From contig CAZMLE010000026.1 of assembly GCA_964567045.1 (NCBI GenBank), forward strand, positions 1 to 47,273: DNA of 47,273 nucleotides, given 5' to 3'. The position numbers and the translations under genes were made by a program. Below are positions 15,881-23,592 of this stretch, in pieces. Below the pieces are notes generated by a model, which was not told where the DNA came from, did not search any database, and saw only the letters and a list, made by a program, of their open reading frames with translations. Each line of letters begins with the position of its first letter. The first letter of the stretch is position 1. Source of the stretch: JAFNGF01 sp964567045 (GTDB taxonomy: Bacteria > Planctomycetota > Phycisphaerae > Sedimentisphaerales > Anaerobacaceae).

Positions 15881-16873
15881 ATGAAGGTTCTTACTGTCGC
15901 AACGCGTGGTGGGCAGCTTGCCATCGTCCAGACTAAGATCGTTACGGCCGCACTGCGAAGACTCTGCCCGGACATAAAAATTGAAATCAAAACAGTAGCT
16001 ACCAGAGGCGACAGAGACCGCCGCACAGCCTTGTGGGACCTTAAAGATAGTGGCTTCTTTACCTCGCAGGTGGAAGATGCCTTGCTGGCCGGAGAGGCTG
16101 ACTTCGCTGTGCACAGCTTCAAAGATTTGCCCACACGTCTGCGAGAGGGACTTACCATCGCGGCGGTATGCGACAGGCAGTTCGCCGAAGATTGCCTGGC
16201 GGCCTGCGAGCCGGTCAGTTCAATAAAACAGCTTCCGGACTCGGCCCGAATAGGCACCTCGAGTTTAAGGCGGGCAGTACAACTCAAACAACTGAGAAAA
16301 GATCTTCAGCCGATGCCTATTCGCGGCAATGTCCAGACGCGATTAAGAAAGGTCGATAAAGGAGAATCCTTCGGCTCAGTTCAGGCCCGCCCCGAGCAAG
16401 GTCGCGGGGACAGGTTTGACGCGGTTATTCTGGCAAGGGCCGGCCTGGAAAGGCTCGGTTTGGGCGATAAAATCTCATTTTGTTTCGACCCGCGCCAGTT
16501 TATTCCAGCGCCGGCCCAGGGTGCGCTGGCCGTTCAAACCCGAAGTGACGACGCAGAGACACGTAAGCTCATTGCTGCTATAGATAATGCCAAGGCCCGG
16601 ATTATCACCTTTGCCGAGAGACAGATTCTGGTGACAATGCAATGTGGCTGTCACGCGCCAGTGGGAGCGTTCGCTAATATTGTCGGCGATAATATAGAAA
16701 TCTGTGCCTTTATATCCGATTTGCAAGGCGAAAACCTCGTTAGACGAGAAATTGTCGGCTTTGCTTCAAAAGGGCAAGCTTTTGCCGAGCAAATTGCGCA
16801 AGAACTTCTCCGAGACGGCGGCAGTGAAATCCTGGCAAGACTCGAAAAGGTAGAGAATGCGGACAGTTCGTGA
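15881..16873 (+). CDS. hemC: Hydroxymethylbilane synthase (porphobilinogen deaminase)
   Basis: 330 residues from ATG 15881, chosen because the family begins exactly there (KVLTVATRGGQLAIVQT). It joins four porphobilinogens into hydroxymethylbilane. DFAVHSFKDLP (about 75-85) carries the catalytic aspartate region, and C257 in GCHAPVGA binds the dipyrromethane cofactor. Unusual: about 16 extra residues (163-178, ESFGSVQARPEQGRGD) interrupt the normal segment between RKVDKGE and FDAVILA. They are encoded by a palindromic element. The ribosome site is weak. The stop overlaps the next gene by 17 bases. Confidence 0.92.
   Translation: MKVLTVATRGGQLAIVQTKIVTAALRRLCPDIKIEIKTVATRGDRDRRTALWDLKDSGFFTSQVEDALLAGEADFAVHSFKDLPTRLREGLTIAAVCDRQFAEDCLAACEPVSSIKQLPDSARIGTSSLRRAVQLKQLRKDLQPMPIRGNVQTRLRKVDKGESFGSVQARPEQGRGDRFDAVILARAGLERLGLGDKISFCFDPRQFIPAPAQGALAVQTRSDDAETRKLIAAIDNAKARIITFAERQILVTMQCGCHAPVGAFANIVGDNIEICAFISDLQGENLVRREIVGFASKGQAFAEQIAQELLRDGGSEILARLEKVENADSS
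16365..16413 (+). repeat. In-frame palindromic element inside hemC
   Basis: Contains CCTTCGGCTCAGTTCAGG followed by a CCCCG...CGGGG hairpin (16389-16409). The reverse complement has CTGAGCCGAAGG, close to the CCTGAGC...GTCGAAGG family found at 20619, 22999 and 47194. It encodes the extra residues in HemC. Boundaries are approximate. Confidence 0.55.
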
Positions 16874-18389
16874 GAAAAGTAGAGGCATGGTATATCTGGT
16901 TGGGGCAGGGCCCGGCAGGGCCGATTTGATTACGGTTCGCGGGGCGGACCTACTAAAAACCGCGGACTGTATCATCTGCGATAAGTTGGCCAACCCGGCT
17001 TTGCTTAAATTTGCTCGCAAAGACGCGGAAGTCATTCACGTGCCCAAACGCATCGGCAAGGGTTCATTTACACAGCAGGAAATCAATCAGTTACTCATTG
17101 AAAAGGCTTCCAGTGGGAAAACCGTGGTCCGGCTGAAGGGCGGCGACCCTTGCATTTTCGGCCGATGCGCCGAAGAAGCGGCCGCATGCGCCGAGGCGGG
17201 CATCGATTTTGAGATAGTGCCCGGCGTGACCGCTGCTATCGCAGGGGCGGGCTACAGCGGCATTATGCTGACCGATAGAGAGTTCTGCTCACAGGTGGTT
17301 TTTGTGACCGGCAAAGAGGCTGAAGGAAAGCAACAAAGCAATATTGACTGGCAATGGCTTGCCAAATTCGACGGCAACATCGTTTTTTATATGGGAGTCG
17401 CAAATCTGGATTTTATTGCCCAGCAATTGATAGAAAATGGTATGGCAAAGGCGACGCCCGCTGTTGTAATCGCCGATGCGACGTTGCCGAGCCAACGGGT
17501 TGTTAAGGCTTCGCTTGCCCGGCTAAGTGATAGGTGTAAGCAGAAGCACATAGAGCCTCCGGCAGTAGTGATTGTCGGTGCTGCGGCGGATAGTGACATG
17601 CGACTGAACTGGTTTATGAAAAAGCCGCTGTTCGGCAAGAATATCATCGTGACACGGGATGCTTGCGGCAACGCCGAATTTGCAGCCAAAATTCTCGAGC
17701 GCGGTGGCAATCCGGTCGAGTTTACAGCGATCAAGATCAAGCCCTTAACGCACACAACCCGGTTCATACGCGCACTTACTAAACCGTCGCAGTACGACTG
17801 GATAATCTTTACCAGTTCAAATGGGGTACAGATTGCCTTTGATTTCTTACGAAGCCTGGGAAAAGACTCCAGGGTTTTTGGTTCTGCTAAGATTGCTGCT
17901 ATAGGTACTGAAACTGCCGCGGCATTGGCCGAGTGCGGGATCAAAACGGATTTTGTGCCGACTATCTATACCAGTAGAGAACTGGGCAAACAATTGGCTG
18001 CATTTTGGAATCTGCACGGCAAGAAAGTCCTGCTTTTGCGCTCGCAGATTGCTTCAGACGAACTTGTTGAATGGCTGGAGCGAGCGGGTGCCGAAGTCAA
18101 TAATGTGCCTGCCTATCGCATCGCCGCAGCGAAAAGTAAATGCAACTGGTTAATAAAGAAAATTACCGATGGGATAATTGACTGGGTGACATTTGCCAGC
18201 CCTTCTTCGGTCGGGAGCTTTTTTGAACAGATTCAGTGCGACCTGGTAAATTCAAGTAGCGCTAAAGTGGCATCCATTGGGCCGACAACTTCGGAGGAAT
18301 TGCGAATATTCGGCGTTAGCGTGGATGTGACGGCCAGAGAGCACACCGTCGACGGATTGTTAGCTGCGATAGAGGAGGCCTGCAGGTGA
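16857..18389 (+). CDS. cobA-hemD: CobA-HemD fusion: uroporphyrinogen-III methyltransferase/synthase
   Basis: 510 residues if started at ATG 16857 (AAGG about 7 bases upstream); ATG 16887 also fits the family start. The N-terminal part (about 11-245) is the SAM-dependent methyltransferase making precorrin-2: VGAGPGRADLIT, RLKGGDPCIFGR and VPGVTAAIAGAGYSGI. The C-terminal part (about 258-505) is uroporphyrinogen-III synthase (IIVTRDACGNAEFAAKILERGG, FTSSNGVQIAFDFL, VTFASPSSVGSFFEQ). This common fusion turns hydroxymethylbilane into precorrin-2. The last 4 bases overlap ahbC. Confidence 0.93.
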   Translation: MRTVREKSRGMVYLVGAGPGRADLITVRGADLLKTADCIICDKLANPALLKFARKDAEVIHVPKRIGKGSFTQQEINQLLIEKASSGKTVVRLKGGDPCIFGRCAEEAAACAEAGIDFEIVPGVTAAIAGAGYSGIMLTDREFCSQVVFVTGKEAEGKQQSNIDWQWLAKFDGNIVFYMGVANLDFIAQQLIENGMAKATPAVVIADATLPSQRVVKASLARLSDRCKQKHIEPPAVVIVGAAADSDMRLNWFMKKPLFGKNIIVTRDACGNAEFAAKILERGGNPVEFTAIKIKPLTHTTRFIRALTKPSQYDWIIFTSSNGVQIAFDFLRSLGKDSRVFGSAKIAAIGTETAAALAECGIKTDFVPTIYTSRELGKQLAAFWNLHGKKVLLLRSQIASDELVEWLERAGAEVNNVPAYRIAAAKSKCNWLIKKITDGIIDWVTFASPSSVGSFFEQIQCDLVNSSSAKVASIGPTTSEELRIFGVSVDVTAREHTVDGLLAAIEEACR

Positions 18390-19543
18390 TAAACATCTCA
18401 AAATTATATTGCGGGCTTTCAGGTGAGTCCGACCATCTAAGATATTCCGCGGATAATTCCTTTGGTCCGGTAGTTGTCTATAATTGTACGGCCCGGTGCA
18501 ATTTGAACTGCTTGCATTGCTACAGTGCCTCAGGGTCGGCCAGTCGTAATGATGAATTGACTACAGCCCAGGCCAAGCGAATGCTCCGGCAGCTTTTGGA
18601 GGTGCACTGTCCCGTAGTGTTATTTAGCGGCGGCGAGCCAATGTTGCGAGATGATTTATTTGGACTATTGACCGAGGCAAAGCGGTTAGGCCTGCGAACC
18701 GTGATTTCAAGCAATGGGACACTTATTGACATCTCGGCTGCGAAAAAGCTTGCCGAAGCCGGCGTAAGTTACGTGGGCATTTCCATTGATGGAGACCAAG
18801 AGTTTCACGATAGTTTCAGGCGTACGCGTGGCTGTTTCAAGGCAGCAATCAGAGGCATTGAAAACTGCATAACGGCGGGCATAAAAACGGGACTGCGCTT
18901 TACGATAACCAGAGCGAACGCAGAGCAGGTGCCGGCTATTTTCGATATTGCGGCTTCCGTTGGCGTGCGGAGGATTTGCTTTTATCATTTGATCCGGGCC
19001 GGGAGAGCGAAAACGTTGGAGAACCAAGCCCTAACTGCTGAGCAAACCAGGCGGGTTGTCGATCTGATTATAGAAAGGACGCAGGATTTTGTCGCAAGGG
19101 CACTCGTGGACGAAGTGCTCACTGTGGACAATCACGCTGATGGGCCTTATCTTTTGCTCACCATGAAAAGGCAGAATAATCCACGCTACGAGCAGGCCAA
19201 AAACCTTTTGCTTGCTAACGGCGGCAACAGGATCGGCGAAAGGATTGTTTGCGTCGCCTGGCACGGCGACGTATATCCGGACCAATTCTGGCGCAATTAT
19301 TCTCTCGGCAGCGTCAAAGACAAAACACTACAAACTATCTGGCAAAACTCAAGCGATCCGGTGTTAAACAGACTGCGTAACAAGTCGCGTTTTGCTGATG
19401 CCAGGTGCCTTAAATGCAGGTGGTTCGCTCTGTGCAAAGGCAACTATAGGTTCCTCGGCGATGAAAAGGATGACCGGTACTGGCTCAATGAGCCAGCCTG
19501 TTACCTTACAGATGAAGAAACAGGAAAAGAAGTTCAAAAATGA
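18386..19543 (+). CDS. ahbC: Radical SAM 12,18-didecarboxysiroheme deacetylase AhbC
   Basis: 385 residues from GTG 18386, preceded by GAGGAGG and overlapping the cobA-hemD stop. The radical SAM cluster motif is C38, C42, C45 (CNLNCLHC), with SAM-binding FSGGEP near 80. The C-terminal cysteine-rich region (CVAWHGDVYPDQFWRNYSLG, CLKCRWFALCKGNYR, ACYL) is typical of AhbC and would carry a second FeS cluster. The enzyme removes two acetate groups from didecarboxysiroheme to give Fe-coproporphyrin III. The start MINISKLYCG and VDNHADG segment are family hallmarks. Assignment is supported by ahbD and ahbAB downstream. Confidence 0.9.
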   Translation: MINISKLYCGLSGESDHLRYSADNSFGPVVVYNCTARCNLNCLHCYSASGSASRNDELTTAQAKRMLRQLLEVHCPVVLFSGGEPMLRDDLFGLLTEAKRLGLRTVISSNGTLIDISAAKKLAEAGVSYVGISIDGDQEFHDSFRRTRGCFKAAIRGIENCITAGIKTGLRFTITRANAEQVPAIFDIAASVGVRRICFYHLIRAGRAKTLENQALTAEQTRRVVDLIIERTQDFVARALVDEVLTVDNHADGPYLLLTMKRQNNPRYEQAKNLLLANGGNRIGERIVCVAWHGDVYPDQFWRNYSLGSVKDKTLQTIWQNSSDPVLNRLRNKSRFADARCLKCRWFALCKGNYRFLGDEKDDRYWLNEPACYLTDEETGKEVQK

Positions 19544-19628
19544 AAAATAAAAGTGCAAAATGACAAATGAAAATTCAAAAAGTAGACTGCATTTTGGATT
19601 TTGAAATGTCATTTTGATATTTGCATTT
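19544..19628. repeat. Mirrored heptamer array upstream of hemB
   Basis: A-rich 7-base units (about TTCAAAA, ATGAAAA, TGCAAAA, TGACAAA) run to about 19590 and are followed by their mirror image (TGCATTT, TGGATTT, TCATTTT, GCATTTG). The array fills the whole gap between ahbC and hemB. Confidence 0.55.
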
Positions 19629-19642
19629 GTTGGGAGTATGGT

Positions 19643-20650
19643 ATGGTTTTTCCAAAAATCAGAATGCGAAGGCTTCGAAGCAGCGATGCGATGCGAAGGC
19701 TCGTGCGTGAAACCGCTTTGAGTATAGACGATTTAGTTTATCCACTATTTGTTAGATATGGTAGCGGCCTGAAAGAGCCGATTAAGTCGATGACCGGCTG
19801 TTTCCATTTTTCGCCCGATACGGTCGCCGATGAGGCAGTCGAGGTCGCTTCACTTGGAATACCAGCGGTCCTTCTTTTTGGCTTGCCCAAGAAAAAGGAT
19901 GACACCGGCTCCGAAGCCTGGGCGGAAGACAGCGTTGTGCAGCGCTCAATAAGAGAAATCAAGAAGCGCGTGCCCGAACTTTTGGTTATTACTGACGTCT
20001 GTCTCTGCGCGTACACGTCGCATGGCCACTGCGGCGTGATAAAGGATGGCAAGATTGATAACGATGCCACCTGCGAGCTTTTGGCTAAAGTCGCTTTGTC
20101 GCACGCGCAGGCCGGCGCCGATATTGTCGCCCCCTCGGATATGATGGATGGCAGGGTGCGCTATATCCGCGAGGCCCTTGAAGAAAATGGCTTTTATGAT
20201 GTCGCCATTATGTCATACGCAGCTAAATATGCGTCGGCTTTTTATGGCCCGTTCAGAGATGCCGCCGAATCCGCCCCGGCGTTTGGCGACCGCAAGAATT
20301 ATCAGATGGACCCGGCAAACGCCGACCAGGGGATGCGTGAGATTGCACTTGATATAGAAGAAGGTGCCGACATCGTTATGGTAAAGCCTGCCCTTTGTTA
20401 CCTTGATATAATATACCGCGCCAAGCAGCGTTTTGACTGCCCGATAGCCGCCTATAATGTTAGCGGCGAATATATGATGCTGAACTGTGCCGCCGAAAAA
20501 GGCCTTTTGGACAAAACCGCCGCAATGCTGGAGATGCTCACCTCGATCAAACGCGCCGGAGCGGACGTAATCATTACGTACTTTGCTAAGCAAGTGGGTG
20601 AACCCCGCAATAAACCCGTCCTGAGCCGGGTCGAAGGATTGCGGGGCTAA
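19643..20650 (+). CDS. hemB: Delta-aminolevulinic acid dehydratase (porphobilinogen synthase)
   Basis: 335 residues from ATG 19643, with GGGAG 6 bases upstream; the normal family start (RMRRLR...RRLVRET) confirms it. It condenses two 5-aminolevulinates to porphobilinogen. Schiff-base lysines are K195 (YAAKYASAFYGPFR) and K248 (VMVKPALCYLD). C120, C122 and C130 in DVCLCAYTSHGHC give the zinc-dependent class. Unusual: after YFAKQVGE, the normal C-terminus is replaced by about 13 residues (PRNKPVLSRVEGLRG) encoded by a palindromic repeat that also supplies the stop. Confidence 0.95.
   Translation: MVFPKIRMRRLRSSDAMRRLVRETALSIDDLVYPLFVRYGSGLKEPIKSMTGCFHFSPDTVADEAVEVASLGIPAVLLFGLPKKKDDTGSEAWAEDSVVQRSIREIKKRVPELLVITDVCLCAYTSHGHCGVIKDGKIDNDATCELLAKVALSHAQAGADIVAPSDMMDGRVRYIREALEENGFYDVAIMSYAAKYASAFYGPFRDAAESAPAFGDRKNYQMDPANADQGMREIALDIEEGADIVMVKPALCYLDIIYRAKQRFDCPIAAYNVSGEYMMLNCAAEKGLLDKTAAMLEMLTSIKRAGADVIITYFAKQVGEPRNKPVLSRVEGLRG
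20603..20646 (+). repeat. Palindromic element forming the 3' end of hemB
   Basis: Outer perfect stem CCCCGCAA (20603-20610) with TTGCGGGG (20639-20646), and inner stem ACCCG/CGGGT. The core CCTGAGC...GTCGAAGG (20620-20637) matches copies in ahbAB and at 47195. Confidence 0.75.
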
Positions 20651-20658
20651 ATATTATG
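20643..20658 (+). repeat. 16-bp direct repeat GGGGCTAAATATTATG, left copy
   Basis: Identical to 21453-21468. It overlaps the end of hemB and the start codon of the RAYT remnant. A related 18-mer occurs at 38140-38157 (15 of 18 bases). Confidence 0.7.
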
Positions 20659-20790
20659 CCAAAGACTCTTGGCTATATGATTACGTGGACCACCTACGGC
20701 ACCTGGTTGCAGAGCGACGAACGCGGCTTCGTCAATAACGAGGAGATTTGTCTGGCAGTAACCCAGGCAGACTTTATCTGGGGCTGCTAA
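20656..20790 (+). pseudogene. N-terminal remnant of a REP-associated transposase (RAYT/Y1 type)
   Basis: 44 codons. MPKTLGYMITWTTYGTWLQSDERGFV matches the start of the planctomycete REP-associated Y1 transposase family (TWTTYGTWLQGDERG). The frame ends after GC, before the HUH histidines and catalytic tyrosine, so it cannot be active. It abuts the palindromic element ending hemB, the kind of hairpin these enzymes mobilise. Confidence 0.7.
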
Positions 20791-20829
20791 TTGACTGCAG
20801 GCCGCCTGAGAGGTAATATATCATGGTGA

Positions 20830-21090
20830 ATGGGTAGGCACGAAAAACTTTTGGCGAAGGTGTTGCAGGGCACGTCCGATGCTAATATTTCTTTTCCTGG
20901 GTTGTGCCGGTTGTTGAAGGTTTTTGGCTTTGTCCAGAGGATACGCGGCAGCCATCATATCTTCACAAAAGATGGCGTTGAGGAAATACTCAATCTACAG
21001 TCAAAGGGTTCAAAGGCAAAGGCTTATCAAGTTAAGCAAGTTCGCAACATTGTACTTCGGTATAAGCTGACGCTGGAGCAAGAGAAATGA
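20830..21090 (+). CDS. hicA: HicA-type mRNA interferase toxin
   Basis: 86 residues. The dsRBD-like HicA fold is visible: GLCRLLKVFGFVQRIRGSHHIFTK, with the catalytic histidine in GSHH (42-43), and a C-terminal YQVKQVRNIVLRYKL helix. HicA toxins cleave mRNA and are blocked by HicB. ATG 20830 fits; an upstream ATG at 20823 stops after four codons. The last 4 bases overlap hicB. The pair sits between hemB and ahbD. Confidence 0.85.
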   Translation: MGRHEKLLAKVLQGTSDANISFPGLCRLLKVFGFVQRIRGSHHIFTKDGVEEILNLQSKGSKAKAYQVKQVRNIVLRYKLTLEQEK

Positions 21091-21299
21091 CTGCTAAATA
21101 TGAAATAATCATCTATTGGAGCCAGGAGGATAATGCTTTCATCGCCGAGGTCCCCGAATTACCCGGCTGCATGGCGGATGGAAAGACACAGCGAGAGGTG
21201 CTTTCAAATGCTGAAGTGGTCATCCGTGAGTGGATTGATACCGCAAAGGAATTGGGCCGGCCCATCCCCCAGCCTAAAGGTAGGTTAATGTACGCCTGA
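21087..21299 (+). CDS. hicB: HicB-type antitoxin
   Basis: 70 residues: the HicB N-terminal partial RNase-H-like fold (KYEIIIYWSQEDNAFIAEVPELPGCMADGKTQREVLSNAEVVIREWI) and a short tail RPIPQPKGRL. No DNA-binding domain follows, as in the short HicB class. ATGA overlap with hicA gives coupled translation. It should neutralise HicA by direct binding. Confidence 0.88.
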   Translation: MTAKYEIIIYWSQEDNAFIAEVPELPGCMADGKTQREVLSNAEVVIREWIDTAKELGRPIPQPKGRLMYA

Positions 21300-21465
21300 T
21301 GAACGGCAAGGCGTTCGACAATCGCTATCGCTTCGATCAGTGAACCTTGCAGAACAGGATCAATTGCGTAAAATCCCACGACAACGGGTGAAGAAATATT
21401 TAGCGCATCAATTCTATTGAGGGATTAATCCTGAAACCGCCGAACAATTTCGGGGGCTAAATATT
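21300..21465. other. Gene-free gap between hicB and ahbD
   Basis: 166 bases with no start-to-stop frame I can support. It ends with the right copy of the 16-bp repeat (21453-21468), whose last three bases are the ahbD start codon. Confidence 0.4.
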
Positions 21466-21468
21466 ATG
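21453..21468 (+). repeat. 16-bp direct repeat GGGGCTAAATATTATG, right copy
   Basis: Identical to 20643-20658, 810 bases away. The two copies bracket the RAYT remnant and hicAB. Confidence 0.7.
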
Positions 21469-22497
21469 AAGCGTGAACAAGAAAAGACGCGACTTATCGC
21501 TTTCGAAGTGACCCGGCGATGCAGATTCTTCTGCAAGCACTGCCGGGCGGATGCAGGCAGCGTCAACGAGGAACTGACCACCCAGCAGTGTAAGAAGATT
21601 CTTAGCTGCGTAGCGCGCTATAGCAAGTGCTTAATAATTCTGACCGGCGGTGAGCCGATGGAACGCAGCGATATCTACAAGCTCATTGAGCACGGGCGAA
21701 AGTCTGGCCACCGGATGGTGATGGCCAGTTGCGGGTATCTAATCAATCAGGAATCAATCGCCAGGCTAAAAGAAGCCGGTGTTTTGGCTCTTTCTTTCTC
21801 GCTTGACGGCGCCTCAGCCGAGACACACGATAAATTCAGACAGGCTAAAGGTGCCTTCGACGCGGTGATTCGAGCCGCTGAAATTGCCCGGACGGCAGGG
21901 GTGCGGTTTCAAATCAATACGACCCTGTGCAAAATCAACATGGACGAAGTGGCTGGAATAATTGAACTGGCAAAAAGGCTCGGCGCCTACTGCTTCAATC
22001 CCTTTATTCTTGTGCCGACCGGCCGGGGCAAAAATATGGCTGATGAAATTCTCGACCCGCTGCGATACGAGGTTCTGCTGAATGAATTGCTTCGGTTGAA
22101 GCTCGAATCGCAAATCGAAGTCAGGGTAACATGCGGGCCTCAGTTTGCCCGGATATGCGAACAGGCCAGGGCCAAACGCCTGATCAATGGTGTCAACGGC
22201 TGTATGGGCGGCAGAGGCTTTGGATTTATTAGCTATCGTGGAGACGTGCAAACCTGCGGATTCCTCGACATATCGGCGGGCAACCTGGTGGAAAATGGCT
22301 ACAACTTCAAGAAAATCTGGCTTGAGTCTGCGTTACTGAACGAAGTCCGCGACTTGTCGGGCTACACCGGCAAATGCCGAACCTGCGAATATGCTGCTAT
22401 TTGCGGCGGCTGCCGGGCGAGGGCCTACGCCGTAAGCGGCGATTATTTAGCTTCCGATCCCCTTTGCAGTTACAAGGGCAAGGGAGACAAAGATTGA
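21466..22497 (+). CDS. ahbD: Radical SAM heme synthase AhbD (Fe-coproporphyrin decarboxylase)
   Basis: 343 residues. The radical SAM motif is C19, C23, C26 (CRFFCKHC), with LTGGEP near 60. The C-terminal signature is CGFLDISAGNL, CRTCEYAAICGGCRARAYAVSGDYLASDPLC, which is typical of AhbD and binds an auxiliary FeS cluster. It oxidatively decarboxylates two propionates of Fe-coproporphyrin III to give heme b, the last step of the siroheme-dependent route. The start codon lies within a 16-bp repeat and lacks a clear ribosome site. TTGA overlaps the next gene. Confidence 0.9.
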   Translation: MKREQEKTRLIAFEVTRRCRFFCKHCRADAGSVNEELTTQQCKKILSCVARYSKCLIILTGGEPMERSDIYKLIEHGRKSGHRMVMASCGYLINQESIARLKEAGVLALSFSLDGASAETHDKFRQAKGAFDAVIRAAEIARTAGVRFQINTTLCKINMDEVAGIIELAKRLGAYCFNPFILVPTGRGKNMADEILDPLRYEVLLNELLRLKLESQIEVRVTCGPQFARICEQARAKRLINGVNGCMGGRGFGFISYRGDVQTCGFLDISAGNLVENGYNFKKIWLESALLNEVRDLSGYTGKCRTCEYAAICGGCRARAYAVSGDYLASDPLCSYKGKGDKD

Positions 22498-23498
22498 GAC
22501 TGGGTTTGACGAAGCTCCAGAAAAAGCTGTGCAATGTCCTTCAGGAAGGCTTGCCAATTTGCTGGCGGCCTTTTGCGGAAATAGCGACGGTTTTGCGAAG
22601 CGACGAAAGTGAAGTCCTGCGGCAGACAAGTCGGCTGAAAGAGCTGGGAGTCATTCGGCGGATTTGTGCCCTTATAAATTATCGCGCTCTTGGCGTGACC
22701 AGCACTCTGGTTGCTGCACATATCGCGGAGGAAAAGCTGCTGGAAGTCGCTGCGGTAATCAACTCGCTGGCAAATGTCTCTCATAACTACCAAAGAAATC
22801 ACTATTACAACTTGTGGTTCACCTTGCGGGCACAAACTGCTGCGCAGATTGAAGCCACGCTGGCAGGACTTTCCGGGCGTTTCGGCGTCGATTTCCATAG
22901 TTTGAAGGTCAAGCGGGCTTTTAAGCTCGATGTTCGTTTTGACGCCCAGAGCCAGGGGCGAGAGCTACTGCAGGGTTCTCAGAGAATCCCCAACGCCCCG
23001 CCCTTCGACTTCGCTCAGGGCGAGCCTGTCGAAATAAATGAAAATCAAAAGAAAGTAATCTCCGGCATCGAGGATGATCTGGAATTGACTACGGAACCCT
23101 TTGGTTTTCTTAGCGGCGGAGACCTGCAAAAAGAAGATGTTTTGAGAATTATAACCGCGCTTATGGATAAGGGCGTGATTCGTCGTATAGCGGCGGTTGT
23201 GGACCACCGTAGGCTCGGCTTTGTCGCCAACGTTTTGTTTGCCGGCGAAGTCCCACAGGATAGAATTGTCCAGGTTGGCCAAAGGCTGGCCCGTTTGCCG
23301 ATAGTAAGTCACTGCTACGAGCGGCAGAGTTTCGAGGGTTGGCCCTACAATTTATTTGCGATGATGCACGGCCAAAATATGGAGCAGATTGAAAACGCGA
23401 TAAACAAATTCACGCAAGCCGAGGCAATATACTCATTTCAGCTTTTGCCTACGGAAGCGGAACTGAAAAAGCAGCCCGTAAAACATAAATTTGATTAG
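22494..23498 (+). CDS. ahbAB: Fused siroheme decarboxylase AhbA-AhbB
   Basis: 334 residues from TTG 22494, overlapping the ahbD stop (TTGA) with AAGGGAG 8 bases upstream. Two Lrp/AsnC-like halves are joined: about 1-150 (motif SHNYQRNHYYNLWFTL at 96-111) and 184-334 (SHCYERQSFEGWPYNLFAMMHG). These are the histidine/tyrosine-rich motifs of AhbA and AhbB, which together remove two acetate carboxyls of siroheme. Separate subunits are usual; here they are one chain. The linker contains PPFDFAQGEPVE, encoded by a palindromic repeat. Confidence 0.9.
   Translation: MRLGLTKLQKKLCNVLQEGLPICWRPFAEIATVLRSDESEVLRQTSRLKELGVIRRICALINYRALGVTSTLVAAHIAEEKLLEVAAVINSLANVSHNYQRNHYYNLWFTLRAQTAAQIEATLAGLSGRFGVDFHSLKVKRAFKLDVRFDAQSQGRELLQGSQRIPNAPPFDFAQGEPVEINENQKKVISGIEDDLELTTEPFGFLSGGDLQKEDVLRIITALMDKGVIRRIAAVVDHRRLGFVANVLFAGEVPQDRIVQVGQRLARLPIVSHCYERQSFEGWPYNLFAMMHGQNMEQIENAINKFTQAEAIYSFQLLPTEAELKKQPVKHKFD
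22999..23033 (+). repeat. In-frame palindromic element in the ahbAB linker
   Basis: CGCCCT (22999-23004) and AGGGCG (23017-23022) form a stem. The reverse complement carries CCTGAGCGAAGTCGAAGG, the same family as in hemB and at 47195. It encodes PFDFAQGEPVE. Confidence 0.7.
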
Positions 23499-23505
23499 CA
23501 AGAAA

Positions 23506-23592
23506 GACGGTTGGACGGAAAGACGGTCGCACGCATGGCAGGACCGTCTAACCGTCAAACCCTCTAATCCTCAAACCGTCTAACCGTCAAAC
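23506..23592. repeat. Mirrored octamer array between convergent genes
   Basis: GACGG recurs at 23506, 23514 and 23522. The complementary CCGTC or a close variant recurs at 23544, 23552, 23560, 23568, 23576 and 23584, always 8 bases apart. AGACGGTC (23521-23528) can pair with GACCGTCT (23542-23549). It lies between the 3' ends of ahbAB and the giant gene and may act as a two-way terminator. Confidence 0.65.

Noticed and set aside
16857..16873. Frameshift between hemC and cobA-hemD
   Set aside because: A 17-base overlap with a ribosome site is normal coupling, and both proteins are complete.
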